Origin: Linnemannia elongata | Lineage: Eukaryota > Mortierellomycota > Mortierellomycetes > Mortierellales > Mortierellaceae | Length of the DNA stretch: 64,000 bases | Assembly: GCA_036320915.1 (NCBI GenBank) | Contig: JAXBDG010000009.1 | Coordinates: 1,240,001 to 1,304,000 of the forward strand | Direction of reading: 5' to 3' | In this document: positions 14,220 through 24,584 of the stretch, piece by piece | Numbering within the stretch: the stretch's first letter is position 1 | How the letters are laid out: each line of letters begins with the position of its first letter | Program-made: the position numbers and the translations under genes | Notes under the pieces: model-generated | The model's input: only the letters and a program-made list of their open reading frames with translations | Told to the model about the DNA's origin: nothing | The model's database searches: none

Positions 14220-15158
14220 AGGATGTATATGAGTGGCATTGTCAGGATGGCTGAGCACTGCTATGGGGAGCGAAGATCCAATTACTAAGAGGGAAGGAGC
14301 AAGAGTGGGGTGAGGAAGAGGCGTGAGGGGTATATGCGCATTCATACAGCAAGAGAGTGATTTACCCCTCTCTGCCCTTCCAAGTCAAACGGAAAAAGAA
14401 AGAGGGTTGAATTAAAGCGTTACTGAATTGAGAAGGAAGTATTCAGTGAATGGACAATATAACGAGTATGACAGAATGGAAGCGTGAGCATACTTTTTTT
14501 TTTTTTAAGATGTGGGACGAGGCATGTGCATTCCAGGCAAAACAGAAAAAAGAAAACAAACAAGAAAATTTTTTTCTTATTGTCCGTTACCCCTCTCTAT
14601 CTGACGATGACGGTGTAGGGAGAAAAAATGAAAAGAGACAATTCAATTGAAAACTGTTAAGGTTCCATTCTATTTTTTCTTTGTTTTAATCAGAAAAAGA
14701 CAAAAAAAAAACTATGTCATACCACATTTAGAGTAACGAGAAATGAATTGGATTTGTTATATTCTTATTTTTAGCCACTCATCTTCTCTCTCTTTCTCTG
14801 TCCTCCTTTTCTCTCCTCTAATCCATTCAATCGCATATAGCCCCTTCTTTCAACACACAAGGCGAAAATATAAATCAACTGCGTTTTCCCTTCTTTTCCA
14901 CTTTTTTTTTTTCTTCTCTTCATTGCTTCATCATCCTCAACTCGTTTCTTTCTCAATCCTCTCTCTTCTCTCTTCTTCTAGCTGTCTTCTTCATCAAGAA
15001 AAGCAAAACTTCATCGTCAATCCTCTTGTCGACTCGTTCTTCTCTCTTCTCTCTCTTTTACAACCCATCCACCGCCAGCCGATTTTTCTCCCTTATCATC
15101 AAAGCACACAAAAAAAAACCAACAAAACAAATAGTCAAAAGGTACTACTTACTGGTCA

Positions 15159-15447
15159 ATGCTCATAGCCCCCTCTTTTTTTTATATCCTTCAGCCACGC
15201 TGCGGTGTGTGCCTGGATGATGAGAGTGTGGCGGTTCAGTCTCTTTCCTTTTCCGGATCTTTTTTTCTTTCTTCTCGATTACCTTCGACACACCATCCCT
15301 CCCTCACACCGTCTCAGCCCACATTCACTAACGCTCCTATCGCCCCTTGATAACTTTAATAGACACACTCCTCTACTCTTATCCCTTCACCCTGGACCAC
15401 AGACGCCACAACAAAGCAATGCAGAGCCTGATGGTCTATCCAAATGA
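15159..15447 (+). promoter_or_regulatory. candidate upstream ORFs in the bZIP leader
   Basis: Two ATG-initiated frames precede the bZIP start. The first is 15159-15350 (63 codons), ending 68 nt before the bZIP ATG. The second is 15217-15447, out of frame with bZIP and overlapping its start codon by 29 nt. If the transcript begins upstream of 15159 and is not spliced here, both would reduce initiation at 15419. This resembles the uORF control known for other fungal bZIP genes such as GCN4. The transcription start is unknown, so the call is tentative. Confidence 0.3.
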
Positions 15448-17101
15448 CAACGATTTCCTCCACATGTCGATCCTCGACGACAATGTCACCAAACAGCTCA
15501 TCCACTCCACTGACCACCACAACAACCAGCACCACATGGAGAACTACATGACCACATCCTCAACATCCGCCTCTTCCTCGCCCATCCAGGACTACCTCAT
15601 CGCACCACCCACCTACCAACATCCCCAGCAACAGCACCCCAACCAGCGTCAGCACCAGGTTCAGTTCCCCATTGTCCCCGTCATGCCAACCATGGTCGCC
15701 GCCGCCGCCGTTGCAGCTGCTTCTCACTCTGCCCCCTCATCGCCCTCTTATCCCATCATCAAGACCGAGGATGTTCAGGCACAGCAAAGGATGGACTATC
15801 TGATGTTCCCCAACTTTGACATCCCTTCCTCCGCTACTACCACCGCCTCTTCAACAAGCTCGACCTCCCCTCAGATGCAGCAGCAGAGGATGATGCCCTA
15901 CGATGCCTCGCTCATCCAGCAAAGACACCATCACCAACAACAACAGCAACAGCATGCCCAGCAATTGCGCCTTCAGCACCAGCGCGCTCTTGAGCAGCAG
16001 CAGCAGCAGATGATGTTTGATGCCGCCGCCCCCAACCATTCAACGGTTTCGACCATGTCCATTCCCACGACCAACGCCATGATGTCGAATATGTCTGCAA
16101 ATGCAACAGTGCCCACGACCACCCCCTTCTTCCACCCCTCCAACATCGCCTACATGCCTGCAGCCCACCCGGCAGCACCTAAGCGTAAGCGCGAGGAATC
16201 CGGACAGAGCCTTCCCCGTCAGACCTCCCCTCAACTTCTCGACAACACCACTACTGTTATGACCACCCCTTCCAACACCTCCTCATCCAACATCGATGAG
16301 CCCTCATGGTCCGCATCTCCTTCCCTTGTGACCCTCCCCAAGAAGATCTCCTCCCCCTCGAGCAGGCCCTCGACCAGTTCTCGCTTGGATAAAGTCAAGG
16401 CGACCCGATCCACCAAAGTCACCAAATTCGCCTCTTCTTCTCCTACTCCCTCTTCCTCCTCCATCGCCTCCACCTCCACCGCTGCCCTCTTCTCCAGCCC
16501 AGATATGCTTGCCTCGACTTCCCCTGCTCAGGAGAGCAAGGCCACTCGGGCCTCCACCAAAAAGTCAACCTCCCCCTCCACAAAGAAGGCCCAGTCCGAA
16601 TCCCGGGAGACTTCCCCCATCTCTGGCGACTCTTCTGCTGCTCCTCAATCATCATCCCCCGCCACTGGCTCCGGAAACATCACCCACCCTCGTCGCGCCG
16701 CCCAGAACCGCGCCGCTCAGAGAACGTTCCGCAACCGCCGCAAGGCCTACATCAAGGAGCTGGAGCAGAAGGTCCAGGAGATGGACCAGACCCGCGACCT
16801 CATGGATGCGATCCAGCGCGAGAATCAGGAGGTCTGGAGACGCCTTCAAGTCCTTGAGGCCATGGCCTCCCAGAACGGTCTTCAGGTCCCTGCCTTCCCT
16901 GCTCTTACTCCTTTCGCTTCCCACCTTAACGCCAATGTTAGCAACAACAACGGCATGATGATGACCAGCCATAGCAGCAATCCCATGATGGGCAGCAGCA
17001 ACGAGGAGGAAGAGGACGAGGACGAGGATATGAGCGACTCTTATGCCCACTCCGCCTACCCTCTTCTTCACCAGCGCCAGCACCCTCACCAGCAGCTCTA
17101 A
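15419..17101 (+). CDS. Yap/Pap1-like bZIP transcription factor
   Basis: Single-exon gene, 560 aa, predicted nuclear DNA-binding regulator. The basic region at about 424-445 carries the fungal Yap/AP-1 pattern NRAAQRTFRNRR (430-441), in which Gln and Phe at the base-contacting positions distinguish Yap-type from Gcn4-type bZIPs. The zipper follows with heptad positions Leu448, Met455, Met462, Asn469 and Leu476, so it is short and only partly leucine. A basic KRKR cluster at 255-258 may be a nuclear signal. The N-terminal half is Gln-, His-, Ser- and Pro-rich, the centre is Ser/Thr-rich, and an acidic Glu/Asp run lies near the C terminus; these are typical activation-domain compositions. I do not see the cysteine-rich domains of redox-sensing Yap1. 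The start is the first ATG of this frame after the C/T-rich leader. The gene converges on the phosphatase gene. Confidence 0.9.
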   Translation: MQSLMVYPNDNDFLHMSILDDNVTKQLIHSTDHHNNQHHMENYMTTSSTSASSSPIQDYLIAPPTYQHPQQQHPNQRQHQVQFPIVPVMPTMVAAAAVAAASHSAPSSPSYPIIKTEDVQAQQRMDYLMFPNFDIPSSATTTASSTSSTSPQMQQQRMMPYDASLIQQRHHHQQQQQQHAQQLRLQHQRALEQQQQQMMFDAAAPNHSTVSTMSIPTTNAMMSNMSANATVPTTTPFFHPSNIAYMPAAHPAAPKRKREESGQSLPRQTSPQLLDNTTTVMTTPSNTSSSNIDEPSWSASPSLVTLPKKISSPSSRPSTSSRLDKVKATRSTKVTKFASSSPTPSSSSIASTSTAALFSSPDMLASTSPAQESKATRASTKKSTSPSTKKAQSESRETSPISGDSSAAPQSSSPATGSGNITHPRRAAQNRAAQRTFRNRRKAYIKELEQKVQEMDQTRDLMDAIQRENQEVWRRLQVLEAMASQNGLQVPAFPALTPFASHLNANVSNNNGMMMTSHSSNPMMGSSNEEEEDEDEDMSDSYAHSAYPLLHQRQHPHQQL

Positions 17102-17536
17102 GCTTCTTTCTATCTCTTTTTGTTTATTTCCCCTTTCTCATCTTTTTGTACATTAGTCTGTTCTCTTTGCTTTTCTCTTTGTTCCTCGCTTCCCAATATA
17201 CCACACTTTGCTTTCGTTCGTTCTTTCTTTCTTTCTTTTACTCTTGAGTATTTTGTAAATATCCTACCCCCACTCTAACAAACAAACACACATCCTCTCC
17301 CCTTTTTTTGTCAACAATTAAAAACAACAAAAAAAAACGTGCAAAAAAAAACCCCCCCCTCTCCCTCCCACTCTGTATGTGTTTGCCTGTATGTAATGTT
17401 TGCATTACTCAACATTACCCAAGCAACGACATGACATGTCCAACTAAATGCCTGCCCTAACTGGTTGTCTTAATGCCTGTTCCTTCGACTTTTTTCACGC
17501 TTTACCGTTTCCTCCTTCCTCAATCCCGTTTCCCGT

Positions 17537-17623
<87 letters not shown>

Positions 17624-18160
17624 GACACACAAACACTCTCCCCTTGCATTTCTTGCTCTATGGCTTGATTGCTCCCTTCTTTTCTTCCTTCTCAAAGGAG
17701 AGAGGGATTACAACTTGCTTTTGCTGCCACTTCTACCATAGTACAAACCACCATTAAACGATCGGTATCTTTTGTTTTGAACTATTTTTTATTTTCAAAA
17801 TGGTTTTTAGAGAGGGATAAAAGGTCGTTACGTTTCTGTCATTAGATGGTTTTTTGCTGTTGTTGGGTTGTTGTTTGTGGGTTGGTTGATTGATTGGTTA
17901 ATTGGTTGATTGGTGGATTGGTTGGGTAGGTTGGAAGAGGGTTTCTTTTTTTTTTTTTTGTTTTCGCTGTGTTTGCTTATGATTGTTTTGTTGTTGGATG
18001 TGTTGGTGGTAGTGGTGGTGGTAATGGTGGCAGTAGTAGTAATAGTAGTAGTAGAGTAGTTATATACATATTAAGTTGTTGTTTTCTGTGTGGTTTGGGG
18101 AGCAAGTTCCATCTCTCTCTCCCCCCTTATTTGTCCTGTTCGCCCTGCCTATTACGTTAT
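17102..18160. other. convergent intergenic region, bZIP and phosphatase 3' ends
   Basis: Contains the likely 3' UTRs of both convergent genes, A/T-rich and C-rich runs, the long TC/AC microsatellite, and a GT-rich stretch (about 17850-18060) made of variations on TTGGTTGAT and GGTGGTAGT. No gene seen. Confidence 0.6.
17541..17622. repeat. (TC)35 followed by (AC)6 compound microsatellite
   Basis: About 70 bases of pure TC dinucleotide from 17541 to 17610, then an AC tract to 17622. It lies between two convergent genes and is probably length-variable between strains. Confidence 0.95.
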
Positions 18161-20653
18161 TTATCCTTCCATGCAAAGGGCCTGGTAAAAGTCGCCAAAG
18201 GTCCGGGGCTCGTGGTGACGACGATGGTGGTGATGGGTGGGTGTATAAGGCCTTGGCGAGAAGATAAAGTCTGGCAGGGATGTCTGCTTCGACATGATAG
18301 CAGATGTGGCTGTCATCGTTGCAACGGTAGCGCCGGCAGTGCTGATAGCAGGAGAAGGACAAGGTACCAAGGGCGTGGCTGGTGCTGCTGTTGGTGTGAG
18401 TGTGGGTGTGGGTGTTGTGGTGAGGGTGGTAGTGGGATCGTCTAGATCAGATGAGTAGAGACTTGTCGATGAAGAGGAAGCAGACGAGGTGGGAGAGACA
18501 GCTGCAGACGAGGACGAGGAGGAAGCCTCAGTCACGACTTGAAGAACCTTAAGGCCGGACCACATGGCCTTTTTGTTCTTCTTCTTGACCGGTTCTTGCA
18601 ATGGTGGCAAGGATAGTGCCGACTCCAGTGGACGCGAGGTCGTCAATGGATGGTGGACCGGTGACGAAGACGAAGACGATGAAGCTGAAGACGGCGCCAT
18701 GGGCCAGGTCAATAACCCACTGGAGACGGCAGAAGGGTAATACGACCAGGACCCAGAGTTACGAGGCGAGATGGCATCGTACCCAAACTCAATGTCGAGC
18801 GCACTCTCGTCATCGCAGGCGGTAAAGTACGACGACGATGAGACCGTCGATGAGATCGATGGTCGTGAGCATGCCTCAAAAGATGACACTGACGATGCTG
18901 AAGAGGACGAAGACGAAGACGAAGACGTCAAAGAAGGAATTGAGAAAGAGGACTGGAACAAGGGTGTTGGTGGTACCATCATCTCGATATCACCCGACAT
19001 TGGCAGCGTCATTGTAGGGAACCGGTCCCGGATTGGAGTCTTGGGTGACAGAGAGAACGAGCGAGGGGTAGAGGCTTCAGTGGTTGAGGAAATGGACAGG
19101 CCTGTAGGAGCGCCGCGCAGATGAGGCGACCGAGGTGTGAACTTTGAGTGCTGAGACGTCGAGGTGAGACTCATTCTTCGGGAGGCTGGGAGGACAAGGC
19201 GAGTGTGGGAAGGACGGTTCGAGCCTTGGAATGGCTTCGTGCTGGGGTGGTCCTCCATCCTGCTCTCAGGTGTCAATGGTCGCTTGTAGAACTCGGATCT
19301 GCTCGGCGTGGCTGGCTCATCCATGATCATGATCTCGGGAGTCATGTTCTTATCTGATGAGTAAGGACTTGAAGCCGTAGGAGTAGCAGCGGCGGCAGAG
19401 AAGGCAGCAGAGAAGGGGTATGGGGGCTCATCATCATCGCCCATCTGGGAACACCAAGAGTCACGGTTCTGACCTGAGACTGTCGCGAACTCACTGCTCG
19501 TAAAGAATCCATCTCCTTGCTTCTTGAGACCCTTCTCAAACTCGGCCAGCTGGTACATCAGACTCATGTTGGGCGAAATAACTCCCGACCGTTGCTTGAC
19601 AAAATCGTACGCCTCGGTGAGTCCCATCCCGCGCGCCCGCATCACATAGGCAATCACCAAACTGGCCGACCGGGAGACGCCCAATTGGCAGTGCACTAAT
19701 GCTTTGCCCTGTCCATTGCTAGCCGCTAAGGCTTCGTCAATCATCGCAAACGCCGTCGGGAAATCGCGCAACAGGTCCTTTTGGTGGTGTGTCCATGCAA
19801 GACTCTTGAATTCGATGCTGCCTCGGGTGGCCTCCTCTGCAGCGCTTGTATCAAGTTGTGTTGTCGTTGTTATTGTCGACCCTTCCTGCTGTGCAATCTC
19901 GATCGCAACGTTCAAGACAAAGGTGATACCGAGTCGCTTTAGTACACGGACGTTGGTTGCGTTATGTTCTGCTCCGAGGTAGAGATTGGGTAGTACGCAG
20001 ACAGGTTCGGAGATGTAGGGCGAGGCTGCACCACATTCTAGACTGTAGTCGGAAAAGTAGGCAGAGATGGATCGATGTTGTGGGGTAGAGACAATGGGTA
20101 GCCTTTGTGTTGGAAGAGCGTCCTCCAGCAAGACTTGGCTATGTCGCTTGGTGTTGGATGATGTTGTGGTGTTGGTGGTGGTAGTTGAGGAGGTGGAGGG
20201 TGTGCTGACGGTCAAGGAGGGTTTAGAAGTCAGTGGGGCGGGGATGAAGGGTCGCCGAGACGAGAGCGAGGTTGTAGAAGGAGAAGCCAAGGACATGTTC
20301 GATAATGATGGTGAGGATAAAGCGATCCGTGGAAAGAGAGGGAGGCTAGGAGTTTTTGTCACAGTGTTGTTGTTTGTGCTGCTGGAGGAGCCGGTGTGGC
20401 TATTATAGCTGAGGTCGTGGATGCGGTCGTAGTCGGAATGGCTGCAGTCGTTATTGATGCTGTCAGGGGAAGACGACACCTTCAGGGACAGCTGTTTCGC
20501 GTTTCGAATTTTTCTCAAGTCCTGAGTTGCCAATGGTCGGTGTAGTGAGAAGGGTTGTTTTGGGGTCTGGAGCGAGGACGATGAAGAGGAGGTGGTGGAG
20601 GAAGAGGAGAGACAAGGCTCGCTGGGAGAGAATCGTAGACTGTGGCTAGGCAT
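18161..20653 (-). CDS. Msg5-like dual-specificity MAP kinase phosphatase
   Basis: Single-exon 830-aa protein predicted to dephosphorylate Tyr and Thr of MAP kinases, by similarity to yeast Msg5-type phosphatases. The DSP catalytic domain spans about 215-370. The P-loop is HCQLGVSR with nucleophile Cys322 and Arg328, followed by the ASLVIAYVM helix typical of the fold. A catalytic general acid cannot be assigned with certainty; Asp293 in the loop after Trp287 is the best candidate. In the N-terminal tail RKIRNAKQLSLK (47-58) fits a MAPK docking motif (basic cluster, spacer, Leu-x-Leu). Residues 85-180 and 400-830 are low complexity, rich in Ser, Thr and Pro, suggesting heavy phosphorylation. 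The start is the first ATG of the long frame, preceded on the minus strand by a pyrimidine-rich leader. The family call is firm; the particular target kinase is unknown. Confidence 0.88.
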   Translation of the reverse strand: MPSHSLRFSPSEPCLSSSSTTSSSSSSLQTPKQPFSLHRPLATQDLRKIRNAKQLSLKVSSSPDSINNDCSHSDYDRIHDLSYNSHTGSSSSTNNNTVTKTPSLPLFPRIALSSPSLSNMSLASPSTTSLSSRRPFIPAPLTSKPSLTVSTPSTSSTTTTNTTTSSNTKRHSQVLLEDALPTQRLPIVSTPQHRSISAYFSDYSLECGAASPYISEPVCVLPNLYLGAEHNATNVRVLKRLGITFVLNVAIEIAQQEGSTITTTTQLDTSAAEEATRGSIEFKSLAWTHHQKDLLRDFPTAFAMIDEALAASNGQGKALVHCQLGVSRSASLVIAYVMRARGMGLTEAYDFVKQRSGVISPNMSLMYQLAEFEKGLKKQGDGFFTSSEFATVSGQNRDSWCSQMGDDDEPPYPFSAAFSAAAATPTASSPYSSDKNMTPEIMIMDEPATPSRSEFYKRPLTPESRMEDHPSTKPFQGSNRPSHTRLVLPASRRMSLTSTSQHSKFTPRSPHLRGAPTGLSISSTTEASTPRSFSLSPKTPIRDRFPTMTLPMSGDIEMMVPPTPLFQSSFSIPSLTSSSSSSSSSASSVSSFEACSRPSISSTVSSSSYFTACDDESALDIEFGYDAISPRNSGSWSYYPSAVSSGLLTWPMAPSSASSSSSSSPVHHPLTTSRPLESALSLPPLQEPVKKKNKKAMWSGLKVLQVVTEASSSSSSAAVSPTSSASSSSTSLYSSDLDDPTTTLTTTPTPTLTPTAAPATPLVPCPSPAISTAGATVATMTATSAIMSKQTSLPDFIFSPRPYTPTHHHHRRHHEPRTFGDFYQALCMEG

Positions 20654-23600
20654 GTTGTTGGGTATAGATCCTCAACTGTTTGTTGTGGTGTGTTGTTTTT
20701 GGTTGTTGGGTAAGAACAAAGAGTCGAGGGAAGCTGACTTGCTACAATACGTAAGTAGAATTGGAAGGGTGGAAGGGTTAGAAAGAGGGTGAAAAAAGAG
20801 AAAAAGGTAAGGATGAAGGGAGAAGAGTGTATATATAGAGAGTAGATGAGTGAGGAAGAAGGTGTGGATAGCAGTGGATAAGCAAGACGGACTAAGAAAA
20901 AAAAATAGAGAGAGGTGAGAGACAAATGAAAGAGAAACAAAGACAGACAATTAAAGCAAGGACAGGACAGGACAGAAGCGGATGAGATAAGTAATAAATT
21001 GAAATGTGCAACGTATTAATTGAGTCGAAGGAAAGGGAAAAGGAAAAGGAAAGAGAAGAGGGGGAAAGCCCACTTTATATAAGTACGGCCATGGAGAGAG
21101 GGGTTGTGTGTGTGACAGAGTGACAACAACAATAAACAAAACAAACAAACAAACAAACAAAACAAGTCAAACACGTAAAGGAGCCATGTTCAAGGAGAGG
21201 AGAGGAGATCATATGGACTATGGCAGCAACTATAACAACAATAACAATGGCAAGGACAATCGGCATGTTTGATCGACTCCTTATGCCCTTGAACGGTTTG
21301 AGAAAAACATAATAGAGGGTCGTTTCCAGAAATAAAGAAGTGAAAAAGAAAGAAAAGCAAGGGCCAGCGAGGGTAAACATCCATCATTGCTCCTCTCGTA
21401 AAAAAAAGCTGCGACACATTAATTAAAGAAGCAGTAACTGAGCCCCAGAAACAAAACAGCGGTCGTCCGATCTTTTTTTTTCATAGTCTTTCTCTTTGTT
21501 GTTGTCGTTGTTGTTGCTGTTGTTGCTGAGTTATTGTTGCATGGAAGAGCAATTAGGACAGATAGAGAGAAAGAGAGAGAGAAAAAAAAAAAAAAAAAAG
21601 GAAAGGGAAGGAAAGGAAAGGGGGAAAAAGGGAAAGGGAAGGAGTTGTTTAATGGAGGGGGGAGCATCGAGTTTTGAATATGACCTGAAAGAAGTAATTA
21701 AGGAAACGTCTCTCACAGTGTAGATGCAAAAATGTGTGCTGTATAGCTCAAAACAATTAAAGGGTTTTTCCTCGGGTGAGTAGATGGAGGGAGGCAGAAG
21801 GAGATAAAGAGGGAAGGAAGAGGGGGAAAAGAAGGATGTCCACATGAATTACAGAAGAAGGATCAAGGTGTTGGTTTTTTTGCAGTCTGTCCGCCGCAAC
21901 TTGTTTTTCTTTAGCTGGATGGTTTATGATTATGCTCTCTCTCCCCGCTCCTTCTCTTTTGTTTCATCGCGCCAAACCATCTCAAAAAAAAAGCTGCCGT
22001 TTCTCGGAGAGAAGGAAATAAAAAAGGGCACGCACACCACACTCACGCGTGTGCGCGCGCCTTACTGTTCTTGTTCACCTGCATTGGGCGTATGAAAAGG
22101 CATGCAGATATAGGCGTGACGATAGGAACAAAGAAGACAGTATGTATCTGCTTTGAGTTGAAGTTGGTCATGAACAGGAGAGACAGGGTCCGAGAATAGC
22201 CCCTCCCTATCCATCGCTCGGATAGAATGACGCAGTGTGCGAAGTAAATTACTTGTGTAAAAAGGGTCAAGAGAGATAATTACATGGGTCGATTGGGTGT
22301 ACAATACGACGAGTACATGCAATCCCATCATCTCCAGCACCATTACCCCCCCCCCCCCAAACGATGCAATTTAATAATAACACACACGAGGGCGCTCAGC
22401 AAAAAAAAAACGAAAAAAAAACAATAACAATAACAACAAGCTTGTGCAACTAAACAAATTAATAATTTGGATAGTGGTGTGCATAAGGATGTTATCGGGG
22501 ATGAAAATTGGGGAAGGACGGAGGAGGAGGGATATAGGGCAGGAAGGGAAAAGAGGAGGGAAAAGGGAAGGTATGTGAAGGAAGGGAAGAGAAGCGAACA
22601 AAAGATCAAAAGAGGAGTGGAGGTTCGATTTTGTGTGTATGTTGGGTTGTTTCTGTGGAGTGCATCATCGTATACACTACACACACACACATACAGTTGG
22701 GAAGGAAGGAAGGAGGGGGCTGACGGAGACACCTACCAAAAAGTCGCGTCCTCGGAAAGGGTGTGTTCCTGCTTCCTTGTGTGTGTAAGACCGAAGGGTG
22801 AAAGACTGGTTGAGTGTTGGTGATGGTGGAGATGGGTGAATGAGAAGGTAGGAGATGGTATGAGTCGAAATGAGGTTTGAGGTGGAACTTTGGCGAGTGA
22901 ACGGGGCGATGAAGTTGGGCGGGAAGGAAGAAGAGAGTGAAGGAAGGTGCCAAGTGGAGATTGTTAGCAGCAGAGGAAGAAGAGGACGTAGCAGCGAAAG
23001 GGAAAGGAAGGCGTCAGTGAGGGAGTGTGAGCGAGTTGAAGATGCAGGCGGTGAGCGAGTGAGTATAGAGTGAGAGTGTGAGTCTGTGTGTATGAGAGAG
23101 AGAGAGAGAAAGAGAGAGAAAGAGATGCGAATGTGATTGATGCGATGGAGATGACAGCGGATAGCAATTGGTATCAACGGAAGTCAAGGATGAAGGGGAA
23201 GAAGAAGTGAAAGAAAGAAGAATGAAGACGAAGAAGAATAAAGACAGAAAGGAAGCATCACTCAGCCTGACGGAAGAAAGGAAGGAAGGAAGGAAGGCAG
23301 ACAGAGAGCGAGCAGTGACCGACCGAAGAAGCAATGAGCAGCAGAGGCACAGAGGAAGGCAACGACTCTAATAATATTTTTTTAATTGAGCACAAGAGAC
23401 ACAGAGGAACAGGACCATATACCACTGTACAATTATTTCATTTGGCGCGAAAAAAAAAAGAAAAAAAAAAAAATATGAATGTCATTTCGGGTGCTCTCAA
23501 CATGAATGGTGGTTGGTGTGTGTATCAAAGGTATTTGATTAGTATTAGTGGATTGCATACGTAGGGGTGCAGCCAAGATATATAAGTGTATTTGGGCGCC

Positions 23601-24584
23601 ACTATTATTGCCAGGTCTGGTGCCTGGGGGGGTCTCTGTTAGAGTTTTGTCTGTTTGCATGCCCAGCCGACATGGGAACTGTGCCCCTCCCTCTCTTGTG
23701 CTTCCACGTGAGAGACGCATTTAAATGATCATCACAAATTGACACTGAGTAAGCGAGGGCCCATCCCTGAGGGATCAGCGACCTTTGACCAGATGAGGAT
23801 ATCTGAAACACCTTAATCTCCCATTGCTAAGAATTGAAAGCTGCCTTTGTGCCCTTTCACTCAAGGCAACTGCAATTAAGTTGGCATCGGCAGACAACTA
23901 CCAAAAGACTCTTGTCACTAACGTGAGTGCGCCGTTCGTTGTGGCCTTCGACTTGCAGTGTCCACAGCACATACGACCGCTGAAATGGATGAATGTCGCC
24001 CAGGAGTTGTATATTTCAAAGCAGTCATATTTAAAACTGGAATACCACAATATTATAAGTTAATCCCATAAATCAAAATGATGACAGCATTTTATGAATA
24101 AGTAGAACTAGTGCAAAAATTTCAACTTTCGGGTACTCTGTACCCGTTGTTGGTTGTGAGATTCCTAGCGGCATTTCTAGACCAGATCGATGCCATCCTC
24201 GATCATGAATTGTGTGATTCTTTTTTCTATTATCGAGAGGTAGCCAACCCTTTCTCACACACGTATTTTTTTTTCTTTTTTGTGCCTTCAAAATTCGTTC
24301 TTCGCAATGGAGGTAACCCTCTCCTTCGAAGTCTTTTGTCAGCGGTAGAAGGGCAAGCTCCAATCGTCCTGGAGCTGAAAGGCAATAGGCATTTGAAGTC
24401 CAAGGCTATTCACCACGGAGCACTGATCCCCTTAATAAATCAAATCAGAGCGAGCAAAGCTTCCTTGTCCTTCTTTTTGGTTCAACGGGGTCTTCTCTTT
24501 TCTGCTGTCGATTCGCACTTCTTTTACCTCTTTACTCCTCTCCCCACTTAATTCATCACCCCTTTCCATCCTACACGCGACACC
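20654..24584. other. intergenic region between divergent phosphatase and CCT1 genes
   Basis: Shared upstream DNA of two divergent genes. The first 400 bases are the probable leader and promoter of the phosphatase (TATATA-like words near 20829 and 21073). The middle holds poly-A, GAAA and GGAAGGAA microsatellite. A more complex block at about 23570-24160 includes a GGCGCCA word at 23595, a frame of about 80 codons ending in TAA at 24063, and a small hairpin at 24130-24146. This block may be transposon-derived but I recognise no domain. A C/T-rich leader at about 24480-24580 precedes CCT1. Confidence 0.45.

Larger units (their letters stand above)
9825..15158. other. gene-poor interval, 3' half, upstream of the bZIP gene
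   Basis: No supported gene. Contents include a run of 40 T at 12861-12900, a CTGT tetranucleotide repeat at 14191-14219, G/T-rich and CA microsatellites (about 11179-11194 and 13450-13490), and long pyrimidine tracts. From about 14770 the sequence becomes strongly C/T-rich on the plus strand. This resembles the leaders of the other genes here and is probably core promoter and 5' leader of the bZIP gene. Confidence 0.5.
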
